Shown here piece after piece: positions 29,796-39,340 of a stretch of DNA of 64,000 nt (within the stretch, counting starts at the first letter, position 1; the number at the start of each line of letters is the position of its first letter). The position numbers were made by a program, and so were the translations under genes. This DNA comes from Pseudomonas sp. Seg1 (GTDB taxonomy: Bacteria > Pseudomonadota > Gammaproteobacteria > Pseudomonadales > Pseudomonadaceae), in NCBI RefSeq assembly GCF_018326005.1, contig NZ_AP021903.1, positions 3,071,501-3,135,500 on the forward strand, given 5' to 3'. Below the pieces are notes generated by a model, which had not been told where the DNA came from, ran no database searches, and worked only from the letters and a program-made list of their open reading frames with translations.

Positions 29796-32700
29796 ATGAA
29801 TAACAATAAAACCCCCGCGCAAACGGGTGGCCGCTTTGCCCTCAAAACACTGACTTGCGCCGTGTTGTACGCGCTCACCACCTGGGGCACGGCACACGCC
29901 GCGCCTTACGTGGAAAACGGTCGTACGGGCGATCCGTCAAGCTGGCGCAGCGCCGAGTTCCAGGCTGACTGGGGCCTGGGCGCCATTGGTGCCGATCACG
30001 CTTACGCCGCTGGTTACACCGGCAAAGGCGTGAAGCTGGGGATTTTCGACCAGCCGGTTTACGCCGCACACCCGGAGTTCTCCGGCAGCAACAAGGTCAT
30101 CACCCTGGTCACCAGCGGGATCCGCGAATACACCGACCCGTACATCCCGGTCAAAGCCGGGGACGCGTTCCGTTATGACGGTTCGCCCTCGGTCGGTTCC
30201 GACGGCAAACTCGGCGCCCACGGCACCCACGTCGGCGGTATTGCGGCGGGCAGTCGTGACGGCGGGCCGATGCACGGCGTCGCGTTCGGTGCGCAAATCA
30301 TCAGCGCCGACAACGGCGACCCGGGCCCGGAGGACGGCATCGTGCGCGGTAACGACGGCGCGGTGTACAAGGCCGGTTGGGATGCACTGATCGCCAGTGG
30401 CGCGCGGATCATCAACAACAGCTGGGGTATCGGCATCACCGACCGTTTCGACCTTGGCGGTCGCGACCCGGCGTACCCGCACTTCACCGTCAACGACGCG
30501 CAGGTACAGTTCAACGAGATCCGCACGCTGCTGGGCACCAAACCCGGTGGAGCCTATGACGGGGCGATCGCCGCCGCACGCAGCGGTATCGTCACGATCT
30601 TTGCCGCCGGCAACGACTACAACCTCAACAACCCGGACGCCATCGCCGGCCTCGGCTATTTCGTTCCGGAAATCGCGCCGAACTGGATCACCGTCGCCGC
30701 GTTGCAGAAGAACCCGGATCTGGCCAGTGCCAACCCTTACATCATGAGTACGTTTTCCTCGCGCTGCGGCTACACCGCGAGCTTCTGCGTCTCGGCACCG
30801 GGTACGAAAATCTTCAGCTCGATCATCGAAGGCACCAACGCCGACAACCTGACCACCGGCTACAAAAATTACAACGGCACGTCCATGGCCGCGCCGCATG
30901 TGGCCGGTTCGATGGCGGTGCTGATGGAGCGCTTCCCGTACATGACTGGCGAGCAGGTCGCCACCGTGTTGCGCACCACCGCGACCGACCTCGGCGCACC
31001 GGGCATCGACGCTTTGTACGGCTGGGGCATGATCAATCTGCGCAAGGGCATTGATGGCCCGTCGATGTTCGTCACCGAGCAGGATATTCCCGAGGAATTC
31101 CGTGTGCAGGGTGCCTATGGTTCCGGGCAATTTGTCGCCGATCTGCCGGGCATCGGCGCGATCATCGATCAGGGCAAACCGACCGAGCGCGTGTGCACCG
31201 ACATCACTTGCGGCCTCGACACTTGGCGCAACGACATTTCCGGTCACGGTGGCCTGACCAAACAAGGCATCGGCACCCTGGTGCTGACCGGCAACAACAC
31301 CTATAGCGGCCCGACCCTGGTCAATCAGGGACGCCTGGCCATCAACGGTTCGCTGGCCTCGGCCGTCACCGTGAATGATGGCGGTATCCTCGGCGGCAAC
31401 GGCCACATCGGCGCGCTGTCGGTGAGCAAGGGCGGCACCGTGGCCCCGGGCAATTCGATCGGCACGATGAACGTCGCCGGTGACGTGACCTTCGCGCCGG
31501 GTTCGACCTACGCGGTGGAGCTGTCGCCGACCAGCAGCGACCAGATCATCGCTACCGGTAAGGCTGTGATTGAAGGCGCGACAGTCACCATGTCGCTGGA
31601 AAACAGCCCGACGCTGCTGACCACCAACGAAGTGCAAAGCCTGCTCGGCACCCAGTACAACATTCTGCAAGCGGCGGGCGGTATTGAAGGGCGCTTCGGG
31701 CAGGTGTTGCCGGATTACGCGTTCCTCGGCGGTACGCTGGCGTACTCGGCAAACGGCATTCAACTGGCGGTGGGTCGTAACGACGCCTCGTTCGCCAGCG
31801 TCGGCCTGACCCCGAACCAGCGTGCCGTCGGTGCCGCTGCCGAGCGTCTCGGCGCCGGCAATGCGCTGTTCGAAACCCTGCTGCTGTCGCCAAACGCGGC
31901 GTCGGCGCAACAAGCCTTCCAGCAACTGTCCGGCGAGATTCATCCGGCCATCGGCACAATGCTGATCAACGACAGCCGTTACCTGCGTGAAGCGGTGGGC
32001 GAGCGCCTGCGTGAGCGTGATCTGTTCGACGCCGGTGCGCCGACCGATGATCGCAGCAACGCTTGGGTCAAGGTGCTGGGCGCCTGGGGCAAGAGCGATG
32101 GCGGGCATGACAATGCCGACTCCAACAGCTCAATCGGTGGCTTGCTGGCCGGTGTCGACGGCTTGATTGCTGAAGATACGCGTCTGGGTTTCGTTACCGG
32201 TTATAGCGACAGCTCGTTGAGCATGGGCAGTGGCACGCATTCGTCGGCGTCCGTCGACAGTTACCACTTGGGTGCGTACCTGGGGCATGAAATCGATGCC
32301 CTGCGCCTGACTGCCGGTGCCGCGTACAGCTGGCATCGCGTGGATGTGAAACGTGACCTGCAGATTGGGGACATCGGCAGTAAACAAAAGACCAAACACG
32401 ATGCAGCGACGACCCAAGTGTTCACCGAAGCGGCTTACGATCTGCGCCTGCAACCGATGAATCTGGAACCGTTCGCCAACTTGTCGTACGTGCATTTGAA
32501 CACCGAAAGCTTCACCGAAAAGGGTGATGCGGCGGCGCTCAAGGGCGGCGAAGACAACCGCGATGTGGTGCTGTCGACCCTTGGCGTACGCGCCAAGCGC
32601 ACCTTTGCACTGTCGGAAAAACATCAGCTGGAACTGGGCGCAAGCCTGGGCTGGCAGCACAACCTGAGCAGCGTCGATGCTGACAGCCACCTGGCGTTCG

Positions 32701-32882
32701 CCAATGGCAACAGCGCGTTCACTGTGCAGAGTGTGTCGATGGATCGTGATGCGGCGGTGGTCGGCGTGCGCGCCGGGCTGGCGCTCAATCGCGATGTCCG
32801 GGTCAACCTGGATTACAACGGACTGATCGGTAACAACGAGAAGGACCACGGTGTGGGTCTGACCCTCGACTGGCAGTTCTAA
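29796..32882 (+). CDS. pspB: Subtilase (S8) autotransporter serine protease PspB
   Basis: 1028 residues with a long signal sequence cut after HAA near residue 36, subtilisin passenger, linker and C-terminal barrel (LTLDWQF). Asp85 is in GIFDQPVYAAHPEF, His142 in GAHGTHVGG and Ser363 in NGTSMAAPH, so the triad is complete although the usual D-S/T-G reads D-Q-P. The passenger is longer than in PspA by an insertion between His and Ser. From about residue 510 the linker and barrel are highly similar to PspA. The ATG at 29796 has AAGGAAGG in front; the frame to 29748 is not signal-like. Confidence 0.92.
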   Translation: MNNNKTPAQTGGRFALKTLTCAVLYALTTWGTAHAAPYVENGRTGDPSSWRSAEFQADWGLGAIGADHAYAAGYTGKGVKLGIFDQPVYAAHPEFSGSNKVITLVTSGIREYTDPYIPVKAGDAFRYDGSPSVGSDGKLGAHGTHVGGIAAGSRDGGPMHGVAFGAQIISADNGDPGPEDGIVRGNDGAVYKAGWDALIASGARIINNSWGIGITDRFDLGGRDPAYPHFTVNDAQVQFNEIRTLLGTKPGGAYDGAIAAARSGIVTIFAAGNDYNLNNPDAIAGLGYFVPEIAPNWITVAALQKNPDLASANPYIMSTFSSRCGYTASFCVSAPGTKIFSSIIEGTNADNLTTGYKNYNGTSMAAPHVAGSMAVLMERFPYMTGEQVATVLRTTATDLGAPGIDALYGWGMINLRKGIDGPSMFVTEQDIPEEFRVQGAYGSGQFVADLPGIGAIIDQGKPTERVCTDITCGLDTWRNDISGHGGLTKQGIGTLVLTGNNTYSGPTLVNQGRLAINGSLASAVTVNDGGILGGNGHIGALSVSKGGTVAPGNSIGTMNVAGDVTFAPGSTYAVELSPTSSDQIIATGKAVIEGATVTMSLENSPTLLTTNEVQSLLGTQYNILQAAGGIEGRFGQVLPDYAFLGGTLAYSANGIQLAVGRNDASFASVGLTPNQRAVGAAAERLGAGNALFETLLLSPNAASAQQAFQQLSGEIHPAIGTMLINDSRYLREAVGERLRERDLFDAGAPTDDRSNAWVKVLGAWGKSDGGHDNADSNSSIGGLLAGVDGLIAEDTRLGFVTGYSDSSLSMGSGTHSSASVDSYHLGAYLGHEIDALRLTAGAAYSWHRVDVKRDLQIGDIGSKQKTKHDAATTQVFTEAAYDLRLQPMNLEPFANLSYVHLNTESFTEKGDAAALKGGEDNRDVVLSTLGVRAKRTFALSEKHQLELGASLGWQHNLSSVDADSHLAFANGNSAFTVQSVSMDRDAAVVGVRAGLALNRDVRVNLDYNGLIGNNEKDHGVGLTLDWQF

Positions 32883-32946
32883 AGGAGGGTGCTGGCAGTT
32901 CCAGAAGGGACTGCCAGCACTGATTTGAAGGAAGAGAGAGCACAAC

Positions 32947-34635
32947 ATGGGACTGTTCGATTACAAAAATGCCGATGGCAAAGCGTTGTACAGCGATGCC
33001 ATCGCCCTGACGCTGTATGCCTACACGCCGACCGGGCAAGCCTTGCCGGGCACCGCGTGGAAACCGGTCAGTGCGACGGCGCTGGGTTATCAGGGCAAGG
33101 TCGGTACGCAGGGCACGTTCTTCGGTGAAAAGGACGGCTTCACCAGCGCCGAGGCCGAAGTGCTCGGCAAGTACGACGCTGCCGGTAAGTTGATCGGTAT
33201 TGGCGTAGCCTTTCGTGGCACGGGTGGGCTGGGTTACAGCGACACTTTCGGTGACATGAAGAACAATTTGCTGGCGGCCATCGGGCCGTCGGATTACGCG
33301 ACTCAATACGCGAAAAACGCCTTCGACAATCTGCTCAAGGCAGTCGCGGCGTTTTCCCTCGCGCACGGCATCGCGGCCAAAGACGTGTTGATCAGCGGCC
33401 ACAGCCTCGGCGGGCTCGGGGTCAACAGCGTGGCCGAGTTGAGCGCGAGCAACTGGGGCGGCTTCTTCAAGGATGCCAACTACGTGTCCTTTGCCTCGCC
33501 GACCCAGAGCAGCACCGGCAACAACGTGCTGAACATCGGTTACGAGAACGATCCGGTGTTCCGAGTGCTCGACGGCACCACGTTCAGCACCGCTTCGATG
33601 GGCAAGCACGACAAGCCGCACGATTCGAGCACTGACAACATCGTCAATTTCAACGACAACTATGCGTCGACTGCGCAGAACCTCGTGCCGTTCAGCATCG
33701 TCAACCCGCTGAACTGGTCGGCGCACAGCTCGCTGGGTTATGCCGACGGTTTGAATCGGGTGATCGATTCGAAGTTCTACGGCCTGACTCACAAGGATTC
33801 GACAATCATCGTCTCCAACCTTGAAGAAGCGTCGCGGGGTAAAACCTGGGTCGAGGACCTGGGCCGCAGCGGCGAGCCGCACACCGGCAGCACCTTCATC
33901 ATCGGCACGCAAAGCAGCGACTGGCTCAAGGGCGGGGCGGGCAACGACTTCCTCGAAGGCCTGGGCGGCGATGACCGTTTCCGCGATGACGGCGGTTACA
34001 ACATCCTCCTCGGCGGTCAGGGCCACAACACCTTCGAATTGCAGAAACCACTGCAGAACTTCAGCTTCGCCAACGACGGTGACGGCACGCTGTATGTGCG
34101 CGACGCCTACGGCGGCATCAGCATGACCCGCGACATCGGCGCGCTGGTGAGCAAGGAGTCGGGTTCGTGGTGGGGCAGCAAGGAAATCACCTGGGGCGTC
34201 ACGGCCAAGGGTTTGACCAATGGCAGCGAACTGACCCAGTACAACCATTCGCTGAGCGGCGATGGCTACGGCAACGCACTGCACGCCACGGCCGACGGTG
34301 ACTGGCTGTTCGGTCTGGGTGGCGACGACAAGCTGATCAGTGACAAGAGCCATGTGACCTTTGTCGGTGGCGCCGGCAACGACGTGATGACGGCGGTGGG
34401 TGGCAACAACACCTTCCTGTTCAGCGGCGCCTTCGGTTTCGATGCCATCAACGGTTATCAGGGCAGCGACAAACTGGTGTTCATGGGCGTCGAAGGCGCG
34501 GGGCAGGGCTACGACTACAAGCAGCACACGTCGCAGGCCGGCAGCGACACCGTGCTGAAGATTGGCGAGTATGCCGTGACGCTGGTCGGGGTTGGCGTGG
34601 CTAACCTGTCGGACTCGAGTTTCGTTTTCGCTTAG
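32947..34635 (+). CDS. pueB: RTX lipase / polyurethanase PueB-like
   Basis: 562-residue family I.3 lipase without an N-terminal signal. The N-terminus MGLFDYKNADGKALYSDAIA and active-site pentapeptide GHSLGG with Ser153 identify the family. RTX calcium repeats (GGAGNDFLEG, GGAGNDVMTA) precede the C-terminal type I signal. It lacks the lid insertion of about 50 residues near residue 40 that PueA carries. It hydrolyses triglycerides and polyester polyurethane, exported by AprDEF. It starts 64 bases after pspB and is probably in the same transcript. Confidence 0.9.
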   Translation: MGLFDYKNADGKALYSDAIALTLYAYTPTGQALPGTAWKPVSATALGYQGKVGTQGTFFGEKDGFTSAEAEVLGKYDAAGKLIGIGVAFRGTGGLGYSDTFGDMKNNLLAAIGPSDYATQYAKNAFDNLLKAVAAFSLAHGIAAKDVLISGHSLGGLGVNSVAELSASNWGGFFKDANYVSFASPTQSSTGNNVLNIGYENDPVFRVLDGTTFSTASMGKHDKPHDSSTDNIVNFNDNYASTAQNLVPFSIVNPLNWSAHSSLGYADGLNRVIDSKFYGLTHKDSTIIVSNLEEASRGKTWVEDLGRSGEPHTGSTFIIGTQSSDWLKGGAGNDFLEGLGGDDRFRDDGGYNILLGGQGHNTFELQKPLQNFSFANDGDGTLYVRDAYGGISMTRDIGALVSKESGSWWGSKEITWGVTAKGLTNGSELTQYNHSLSGDGYGNALHATADGDWLFGLGGDDKLISDKSHVTFVGGAGNDVMTAVGGNNTFLFSGAFGFDAINGYQGSDKLVFMGVEGAGQGYDYKQHTSQAGSDTVLKIGEYAVTLVGVGVANLSDSSFVFA

Positions 34636-34655
34636 TCACTCCTTAATGCAAACCC

Positions 34656-34747
34656 TGTAGGAGTGAGCCTGCTCGCGATAGCGGTGAGTCAGTCTCCATC
34701 CATGTTGCCTGACACAACCTCATCGCGAGCAGGCTCACTCCTACAGT
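34656..34747. repeat. REPIN between pueB and pueA
   Basis: CTGTAGGAGTGAGCCTGCTC starts at 34656 and the inverse copy ends at 34747. It is a different REP subtype from those at 19129 and 47121. Confidence 0.88.
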
Positions 34748-34850
34748 TAAAAAGCAAAGCAAGTAGTTTTGAAATGCTCCGGGGCGTCCCCGTGGGGCGC
34801 CCTGGCTGTGAGCTATCTCTGACAATTCCAACAAAAGAGAGGCAATGGCA

Positions 34851-36704
34851 ATGGGTGTGTATGACTACAAAAACTTCAGTACAGCCGATTCCAAGGCGCT
34901 GTTCAGCGATGCCATGGCGATCACGCTGTATTCCTACCACAACCTCGATAACGGCTTTGCCGCCGGTTATCAGCACAACGGCTTCGGCATTGGTCTGCCC
35001 GCTACGCTGGTCACGGCGTTGCTCGGAGGGACTGATTCCCAAGGCGTCATCCCCGGCGTTCCGTGGAACCCCGATTCTGAAAAACTCGCGCTCGAAGCCG
35101 TGAAAAAGGCTGGCTGGACGCCGATCACTGCTTCGCAACTGGGTTACGAAGGCAAGACCGACGCCCGGGGAACCTTCTTTGGCGAGAAGGCCGGTTACAC
35201 CACGGCTCAGGTCGAGATTCTCGGCAAGTACGACGCCCAGGGTCATCTCACGGAAATCGGCGTTGCCTTTCGCGGCACCAGCGGCCCGCGTGAGAACCTG
35301 ATCCTCGACTCCATCGGCGACGTGATCAACGACTTGCTCGCCGCGTTCGGCCCCAAGGACTACGCCAAGAACTACGTCGGTGAAGCGTTCGGCAATCTGC
35401 TCAATGACGTGGTCGCGTTCGCCAAGGCCAACGGCCTCACCGGCAAGGACGTGCTGGTCAGCGGCCACAGCCTCGGCGGGCTGGCGGTCAACAGCATGGC
35501 GGATTTGAGCGGCGGTAAGTGGGGCGGCTTCTTCAAAGACTCCAACTACATCGCCTACGCCTCACCGACCCAGAGCAGCACCGACAAGGTGCTCAACGTC
35601 GGCTACGAAAACGACCCGGTGTTCCGCGCCCTCGATGGCTCGACTTTCACCGGCGCCTCGATCGGCGTACACGATGCGCCGAAGGAATCGGCCACCGACA
35701 ACATCGTCAGTTTCAACGACCACTACGCATCAACCGCGTGGAATCTGCTGCCGTACTCGATCCTCAACATTCCGACCTGGATCTCGCATTTACCGACTGC
35801 CTATGGTGACGGCATGAACCGGGTGATCGAGTCGAAGTTCTACGACCTGACCAGCAAGGACTCGACGATCATCGTCGCCAACCTGTCGGACCCCGCGCGC
35901 GCCAACACCTGGGTGCAGGACCTCAACCGCAACGCCGAAACCCACAAGGGCAGCACCTTCATCATCGGCAGCGACGCCAATGACCTGATTCAGGGCGGCA
36001 GCGGCAACGACTACCTGGAAGGCCGCGCCGGCAACGACACGTTCCGTGATGGCGGCGGTTACAACATCATCCTTGGCGGGCAGGGCAGCAATACCCTCGA
36101 CCTGCAGAAATCGGTGAACACCTTCGACTTCGCCAATGACGGCGCGGGCAACCTGTACATCCGCGATGCCAACGGCGGGATCAGCATCACTCGCGACATC
36201 GGCAGCATCGTCACCAAGGAGCCGGGCTTCCTCTGGGGGCTGTTCAAGGACGACGTGACCCACAGCGTCACGGCCAGCGGCTTGAAGGTTGGCAACAATC
36301 TCACCGCTTACGAATCCAGCGTCAAAGGCAGCAATGGCGTCGATACGCTGAAGGCGCAGGCCAGTGGTGACTGGTTGTTCGGGCTCGATGGCAATGACCA
36401 CTTGATAGGTGGCGCGGGCAACGATGTGTTTGTCGGCGGCGCCGGTAATGACCTGATGGAGTCGGGGGGCGGGGCGGATACGTTCCTGTTCAACGGCGCG
36501 TTCGGGCAGGATCGGGTGGTGGGGTTCAACTCTAACGACAAACTGGTGTTTCTGGGGGTGCAGGGTGTGTTGCCTGGCGATGACTTCCGCGCCCATGCCA
36601 CGGCGGTCGGGCAGGATACCGTGCTGAAGTTCGGCGGCGATTCGGTGACGTTGGTTGGTGTGTCGCTGGGGAGTTTGAGTGGCGATGGAATTGTGATCGC
36701 CTGA
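34851..36704 (+). CDS. pueA: RTX lipase / polyurethanase PueA (TliA-like)
   Basis: 617 residues, matching the length of P. chlororaphis PueA. N-terminus MGVYDYKNFSTADSKALFSD; the catalytic Ser207 in SGHSLGGLA is at the number reported for the 476-residue TliA lipase. The lid region after DNGFAAGYQ is present. RTX repeats GGSGNDYLEG, GGAGNDVFVGGAGNDLMESG bind calcium; the C-terminus LSGDGIVIA is a type I signal. The second ATG (34851) is used because GAGAGG is eight bases ahead. Paralogous to PueB over the whole length. Confidence 0.92.
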   Translation: MGVYDYKNFSTADSKALFSDAMAITLYSYHNLDNGFAAGYQHNGFGIGLPATLVTALLGGTDSQGVIPGVPWNPDSEKLALEAVKKAGWTPITASQLGYEGKTDARGTFFGEKAGYTTAQVEILGKYDAQGHLTEIGVAFRGTSGPRENLILDSIGDVINDLLAAFGPKDYAKNYVGEAFGNLLNDVVAFAKANGLTGKDVLVSGHSLGGLAVNSMADLSGGKWGGFFKDSNYIAYASPTQSSTDKVLNVGYENDPVFRALDGSTFTGASIGVHDAPKESATDNIVSFNDHYASTAWNLLPYSILNIPTWISHLPTAYGDGMNRVIESKFYDLTSKDSTIIVANLSDPARANTWVQDLNRNAETHKGSTFIIGSDANDLIQGGSGNDYLEGRAGNDTFRDGGGYNIILGGQGSNTLDLQKSVNTFDFANDGAGNLYIRDANGGISITRDIGSIVTKEPGFLWGLFKDDVTHSVTASGLKVGNNLTAYESSVKGSNGVDTLKAQASGDWLFGLDGNDHLIGGAGNDVFVGGAGNDLMESGGGADTFLFNGAFGQDRVVGFNSNDKLVFLGVQGVLPGDDFRAHATAVGQDTVLKFGGDSVTLVGVSLGSLSGDGIVIA

Positions 36705-36730
36705 TGTTTATGTGGCGCCTGTAAGGGCCT

Positions 36731-36807
36731 CTTCGGGAGCAAGCCCCCTCCCACATTGGATTTGTGATCGACACCGATCCAATGTGGGAGGGGGCCTGCT
36801 CCCGAAG
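36731..36807. repeat. REPIN after pueA
   Basis: CTTCGGGAGCAAGCCCCCTC (36731 onward) with the near-exact inverse copy ending at 36807; arms are about 31 bp with a 15-base loop. Likely the end of the exoenzyme transcript. Confidence 0.85.
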
Positions 36808-36944
36808 AACGATAACGCGGTATCAAAAGTGACTCAGCAGCCATTCCCTGACTCAAAGCCTGTGCAAACAGGAAATGCGGCCTAAAGCCAGCACGTGCGC
36901 GCACGTTCTATAGCTAGCCGCCAATGAGTACAGGAGATTCAAAC

Positions 36945-37319
36945 GTGAAAGGTTTCAAGAGGTTTATCGGGTTTGCAGGGTTGGCGCTGTTATCAGCCAA
37001 TGCCAGTGCCGATCTGCCTCAAAGCTCGATTCTGAGCCGCTACGGAATCACCCCTGAGCAATTGCCGAGCCCGACCAAAAGCGAAGTGATCGAACCGGTT
37101 GAAGAAAAAAGCCGCTTTCAGATCCAGCCCGAACAACCGTTCGTGACGATTCGCCTGGGTGACGGCAAACAACCGCAAACCACCGGCAACTTGAGCATCG
37201 ACCGCATGGCGCAACAGGACTATGAACGTTGCCAGCGCCTGCAGGGCGAAGTAGCCCGGCGTGGCGGGCAATACCTGAGCTGCGACAACACCATCCCGGG
37301 CATGACCCTGGACCAATAA
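36945..37319 (+). CDS. Small secreted hypothetical protein
   Basis: 124 residues starting at GTG 36945, with AGGAG eight bases ahead. A signal peptide ends ANASA around residue 22; the mature part starts DLPQSSILSRYGITPEQLPS, is hydrophilic and carries two cysteines (ERCQRL and LSCDN) that could form a disulphide. Family not recognised. An in-frame ATG at 36924 would lengthen the start without improving the signal peptide. It follows pueA and a REPIN, so it is probably a separate unit. Confidence 0.7.
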   Translation: MKGFKRFIGFAGLALLSANASADLPQSSILSRYGITPEQLPSPTKSEVIEPVEEKSRFQIQPEQPFVTIRLGDGKQPQTTGNLSIDRMAQQDYERCQRLQGEVARRGGQYLSCDNTIPGMTLDQ

Positions 37320-37344
37320 CCCACTCCAATCGAGGGTAGGAATT

Positions 37345-37384
37345 GCTGAAGGCTGTGATCTTTTGATCTGCAACAGCCTTCAGC
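37345..37384. repeat. Hairpin repeat (GCTGAAGGCTGT type)
   Basis: Arms 37345-37356 and 37373-37384 pair perfectly over 12 bp around GATCTTTTGATC. Related GAAGGCTGCGATCTTTTGATC sequence appears at 49051-49071, so this is a dispersed Pseudomonas repeat that may also act as terminator for the small secreted-protein gene. Confidence 0.65.
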
Positions 37385-37420
37385 CCTGTAATATCCGCTC
37401 ACCCTGACAATGGACTGGCG

Positions 37421-37903
37421 GTGACCCACTTGAGAAAGACCACTCGACTTGTCGTGCTCTGCTGCACTTTGCTGACAGGCGCGAATGCAGCCGCATTGGC
37501 TTGGCTGTACTACGTGGTCACTTACGCCTCAGTGACGCGTGGAATGCCCATGATCAGAACCACGGAGCCGCTGCTGATCGGCGGGCCTGGCGGTGATGAA
37601 AACAGCTATGTGCTGCCAATGGGCACCACCCTCTATGAAGATCGAAGCTACCCGGAGGGATTTACCCGTTACCTGGTGTACTTCAATCACAAAGGTCCGA
37701 TCGATTACCAGACAGTCACGATGGAGCCCAAGTACGGCGGCTCTCTGATTGATCCGCTGTGGCTGGAAAACATCGACGCCGAGACGCTGAAAGAGGTCTT
37801 CAAGCGGTTTCCCTTGTCCAGAAGCGATATCGCCGCGGCGATCAAGGCCAACGAAATAACCAAAGACGATCTGACCGAGATCATCCAGTCGATGCCAAAG
37901 TAA
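37421..37903 (+). CDS. Membrane-anchored hypothetical protein
   Basis: 160 residues. The N-terminus (LVVLCCTLLTGANAAALAWL) is one membrane segment or uncleaved signal; the rest faces the periplasm. The C-terminal third, LPLSRSDIAAAI-like KRFPLSRSDIAAAIKANEIT then KDDLTEIIQSMP, looks like a small helical domain. Start GTG at 37421, or TTG at 37430; no strong Shine-Dalgarno for either. I do not recognise the family. It ends 14 bases from the convergent OprD gene. Confidence 0.65.
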   Translation: MTHLRKTTRLVVLCCTLLTGANAAALAWLYYVVTYASVTRGMPMIRTTEPLLIGGPGGDENSYVLPMGTTLYEDRSYPEGFTRYLVYFNHKGPIDYQTVTMEPKYGGSLIDPLWLENIDAETLKEVFKRFPLSRSDIAAAIKANEITKDDLTEIIQSMPK

Positions 37904-37917
37904 AAGGCTGACTGCAA

Positions 37918-39213
37918 TCAGAACCCCAGCGGGTACTGAACCACCACGTAGATCCGGTCAATGTCATCCCCCGCCTGAGCGCTATTCGCCCGATGCGAAA
38001 CGTGCGACAGCTGCACGGACAAATCCTTCGCTGCCCCCGACTGCACGATGTATTTCAAATCGATGTCGCGCTCCCAGTGTTTGCCGCCATCCCCTTGCAG
38101 CGGCTGGAATTCGGCGCTGTCGGCAGCGAACGGGTTGTAGGCGCCGCCCTTGGGCGCGTGGGTGCCGTCGATGTGATTGCCGCTGACGTAGCGGGTCATG
38201 AAATTGAGACCGGGAATCCCGAACGCACCGAGGTCGAGGTCGTAGCGCGCTTGCCACGAACGTTCACCGGCGCCGTTGAAGTCGGCGTATTTGATCGAGT
38301 TGGCGAGGTAGATCGAGTCGCCGCCGACGAAATCGAAGGGCGTGTCGCCGTCGATCCGCTGCCAGCCGAGCATTACCGCGTGTGGGCCAACGGTGTACTT
38401 GCCCGACAGGCTGAACGCGGTGTTATCGATCGCACCGGCCAGCGCCCGGCCCGTATCGCGGGTGTGGTAGAGGTTGGCGTCGAGGAATATGCCGGCCTGC
38501 TTGAAGTGCAGGTTGCCGTAGTACTGATGCCAAGTGTCCGTCAGCTCGGACGCATACACAGCACCGCCCACAGGACTGTCGCCGAACAGATCGGCACCGA
38601 GAAAGCTGATTGAGCCGTGTTCGGTGTTGGCGCCGTAGCCGTAGAAATCGCCTTTGCCGGAAGCGCTGTCCTGATTCTTGAACGCCGTGAAATGCCCGGC
38701 CTGCAGATTGATGTTGTCGATCTCCCGGCTGGTGAGCAGAAAACCCGTGGCGTACTCCGGTTGCAGGCGTTTGTCGGCGGTGTCGAATACTGGGGTTTCC
38801 ACGGTCATTTCGCCAAACGCCAACGTGCTGCGCGAGGCTTTCAACTTCAATGCGCCACCGGCACTGGAATAATCGTTTTCGCTGCGACCGTCGCTTTCTA
38901 CCGGCAGCAAGCCAGTGCCGGAGTGACCTTTGCCGCCATCCAGTTTCAGGCCGGCAAAGGCGTGAGCGTCGATGCCAAATCCAATCGTGCCGTCTGTGAA
39001 ACCGGATGAGAAAGTGCCGATAAACCCTTGTGCCCATTCCTGTTTGTAGTTTTTACCGGTGGGAGAGGGTGAGCGGTAGTCGTTGCTTAGAAAGAAGTTG
39101 CGGCTGAGCACTTCGGACTTGGCATCGTCGAAAAAGCCGTCGGCGACAGCTGTTTCGGTCAGTCCGCACAGTAGTAATAACAGGGTGATACGCGATGGCG
39201 CGGATTCGATCAT
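37918..39213 (-). CDS. OprD family outer-membrane porin
   Basis: 431 residues with a signal peptide (LLLLLCGLTETAVA) and the family N-terminus GFFDDAKSEVLSRNFFLSND. Alternating beta-strands run through, including GFIGTFSSGFTDGTIGFGID, and the protein ends VVVQYPLGF with terminal Phe. OprD-type channels take up specific small carboxylates or basic amino acids; the substrate here cannot be told from sequence. It stands alone between the small membrane protein and a repeat array. Upstream (39214-39340) no clear promoter is recognised. Confidence 0.9.
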   Translation of the reverse strand: MIESAPSRITLLLLLCGLTETAVADGFFDDAKSEVLSRNFFLSNDYRSPSPTGKNYKQEWAQGFIGTFSSGFTDGTIGFGIDAHAFAGLKLDGGKGHSGTGLLPVESDGRSENDYSSAGGALKLKASRSTLAFGEMTVETPVFDTADKRLQPEYATGFLLTSREIDNINLQAGHFTAFKNQDSASGKGDFYGYGANTEHGSISFLGADLFGDSPVGGAVYASELTDTWHQYYGNLHFKQAGIFLDANLYHTRDTGRALAGAIDNTAFSLSGKYTVGPHAVMLGWQRIDGDTPFDFVGGDSIYLANSIKYADFNGAGERSWQARYDLDLGAFGIPGLNFMTRYVSGNHIDGTHAPKGGAYNPFAADSAEFQPLQGDGGKHWERDIDLKYIVQSGAAKDLSVQLSHVSHRANSAQAGDDIDRIYVVVQYPLGF

Positions 39214-39340
39214 GGTCGGTGGCCAACAAGAAAAAAGTGGCTCTGATGATCGATTGATTGTGGGCGAGTGGATTGAGCGTATGTGCTCAGTTGGCGGGGC
39301 TGGAGTGGTGGGTCAGACATTCAGGATGTGAATGCGCTGA

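Noticed and set aside
29937..32108. 723-codon minus-strand frame antisense to pspB
   Set aside because: Long only because of the codon bias of pspB; rich in His, Arg and Val without domain motifs.
32803..34527. 574-codon minus-strand frame antisense to pueB
   Set aside because: Antisense shadow; the sense strand has lipase and RTX motifs.
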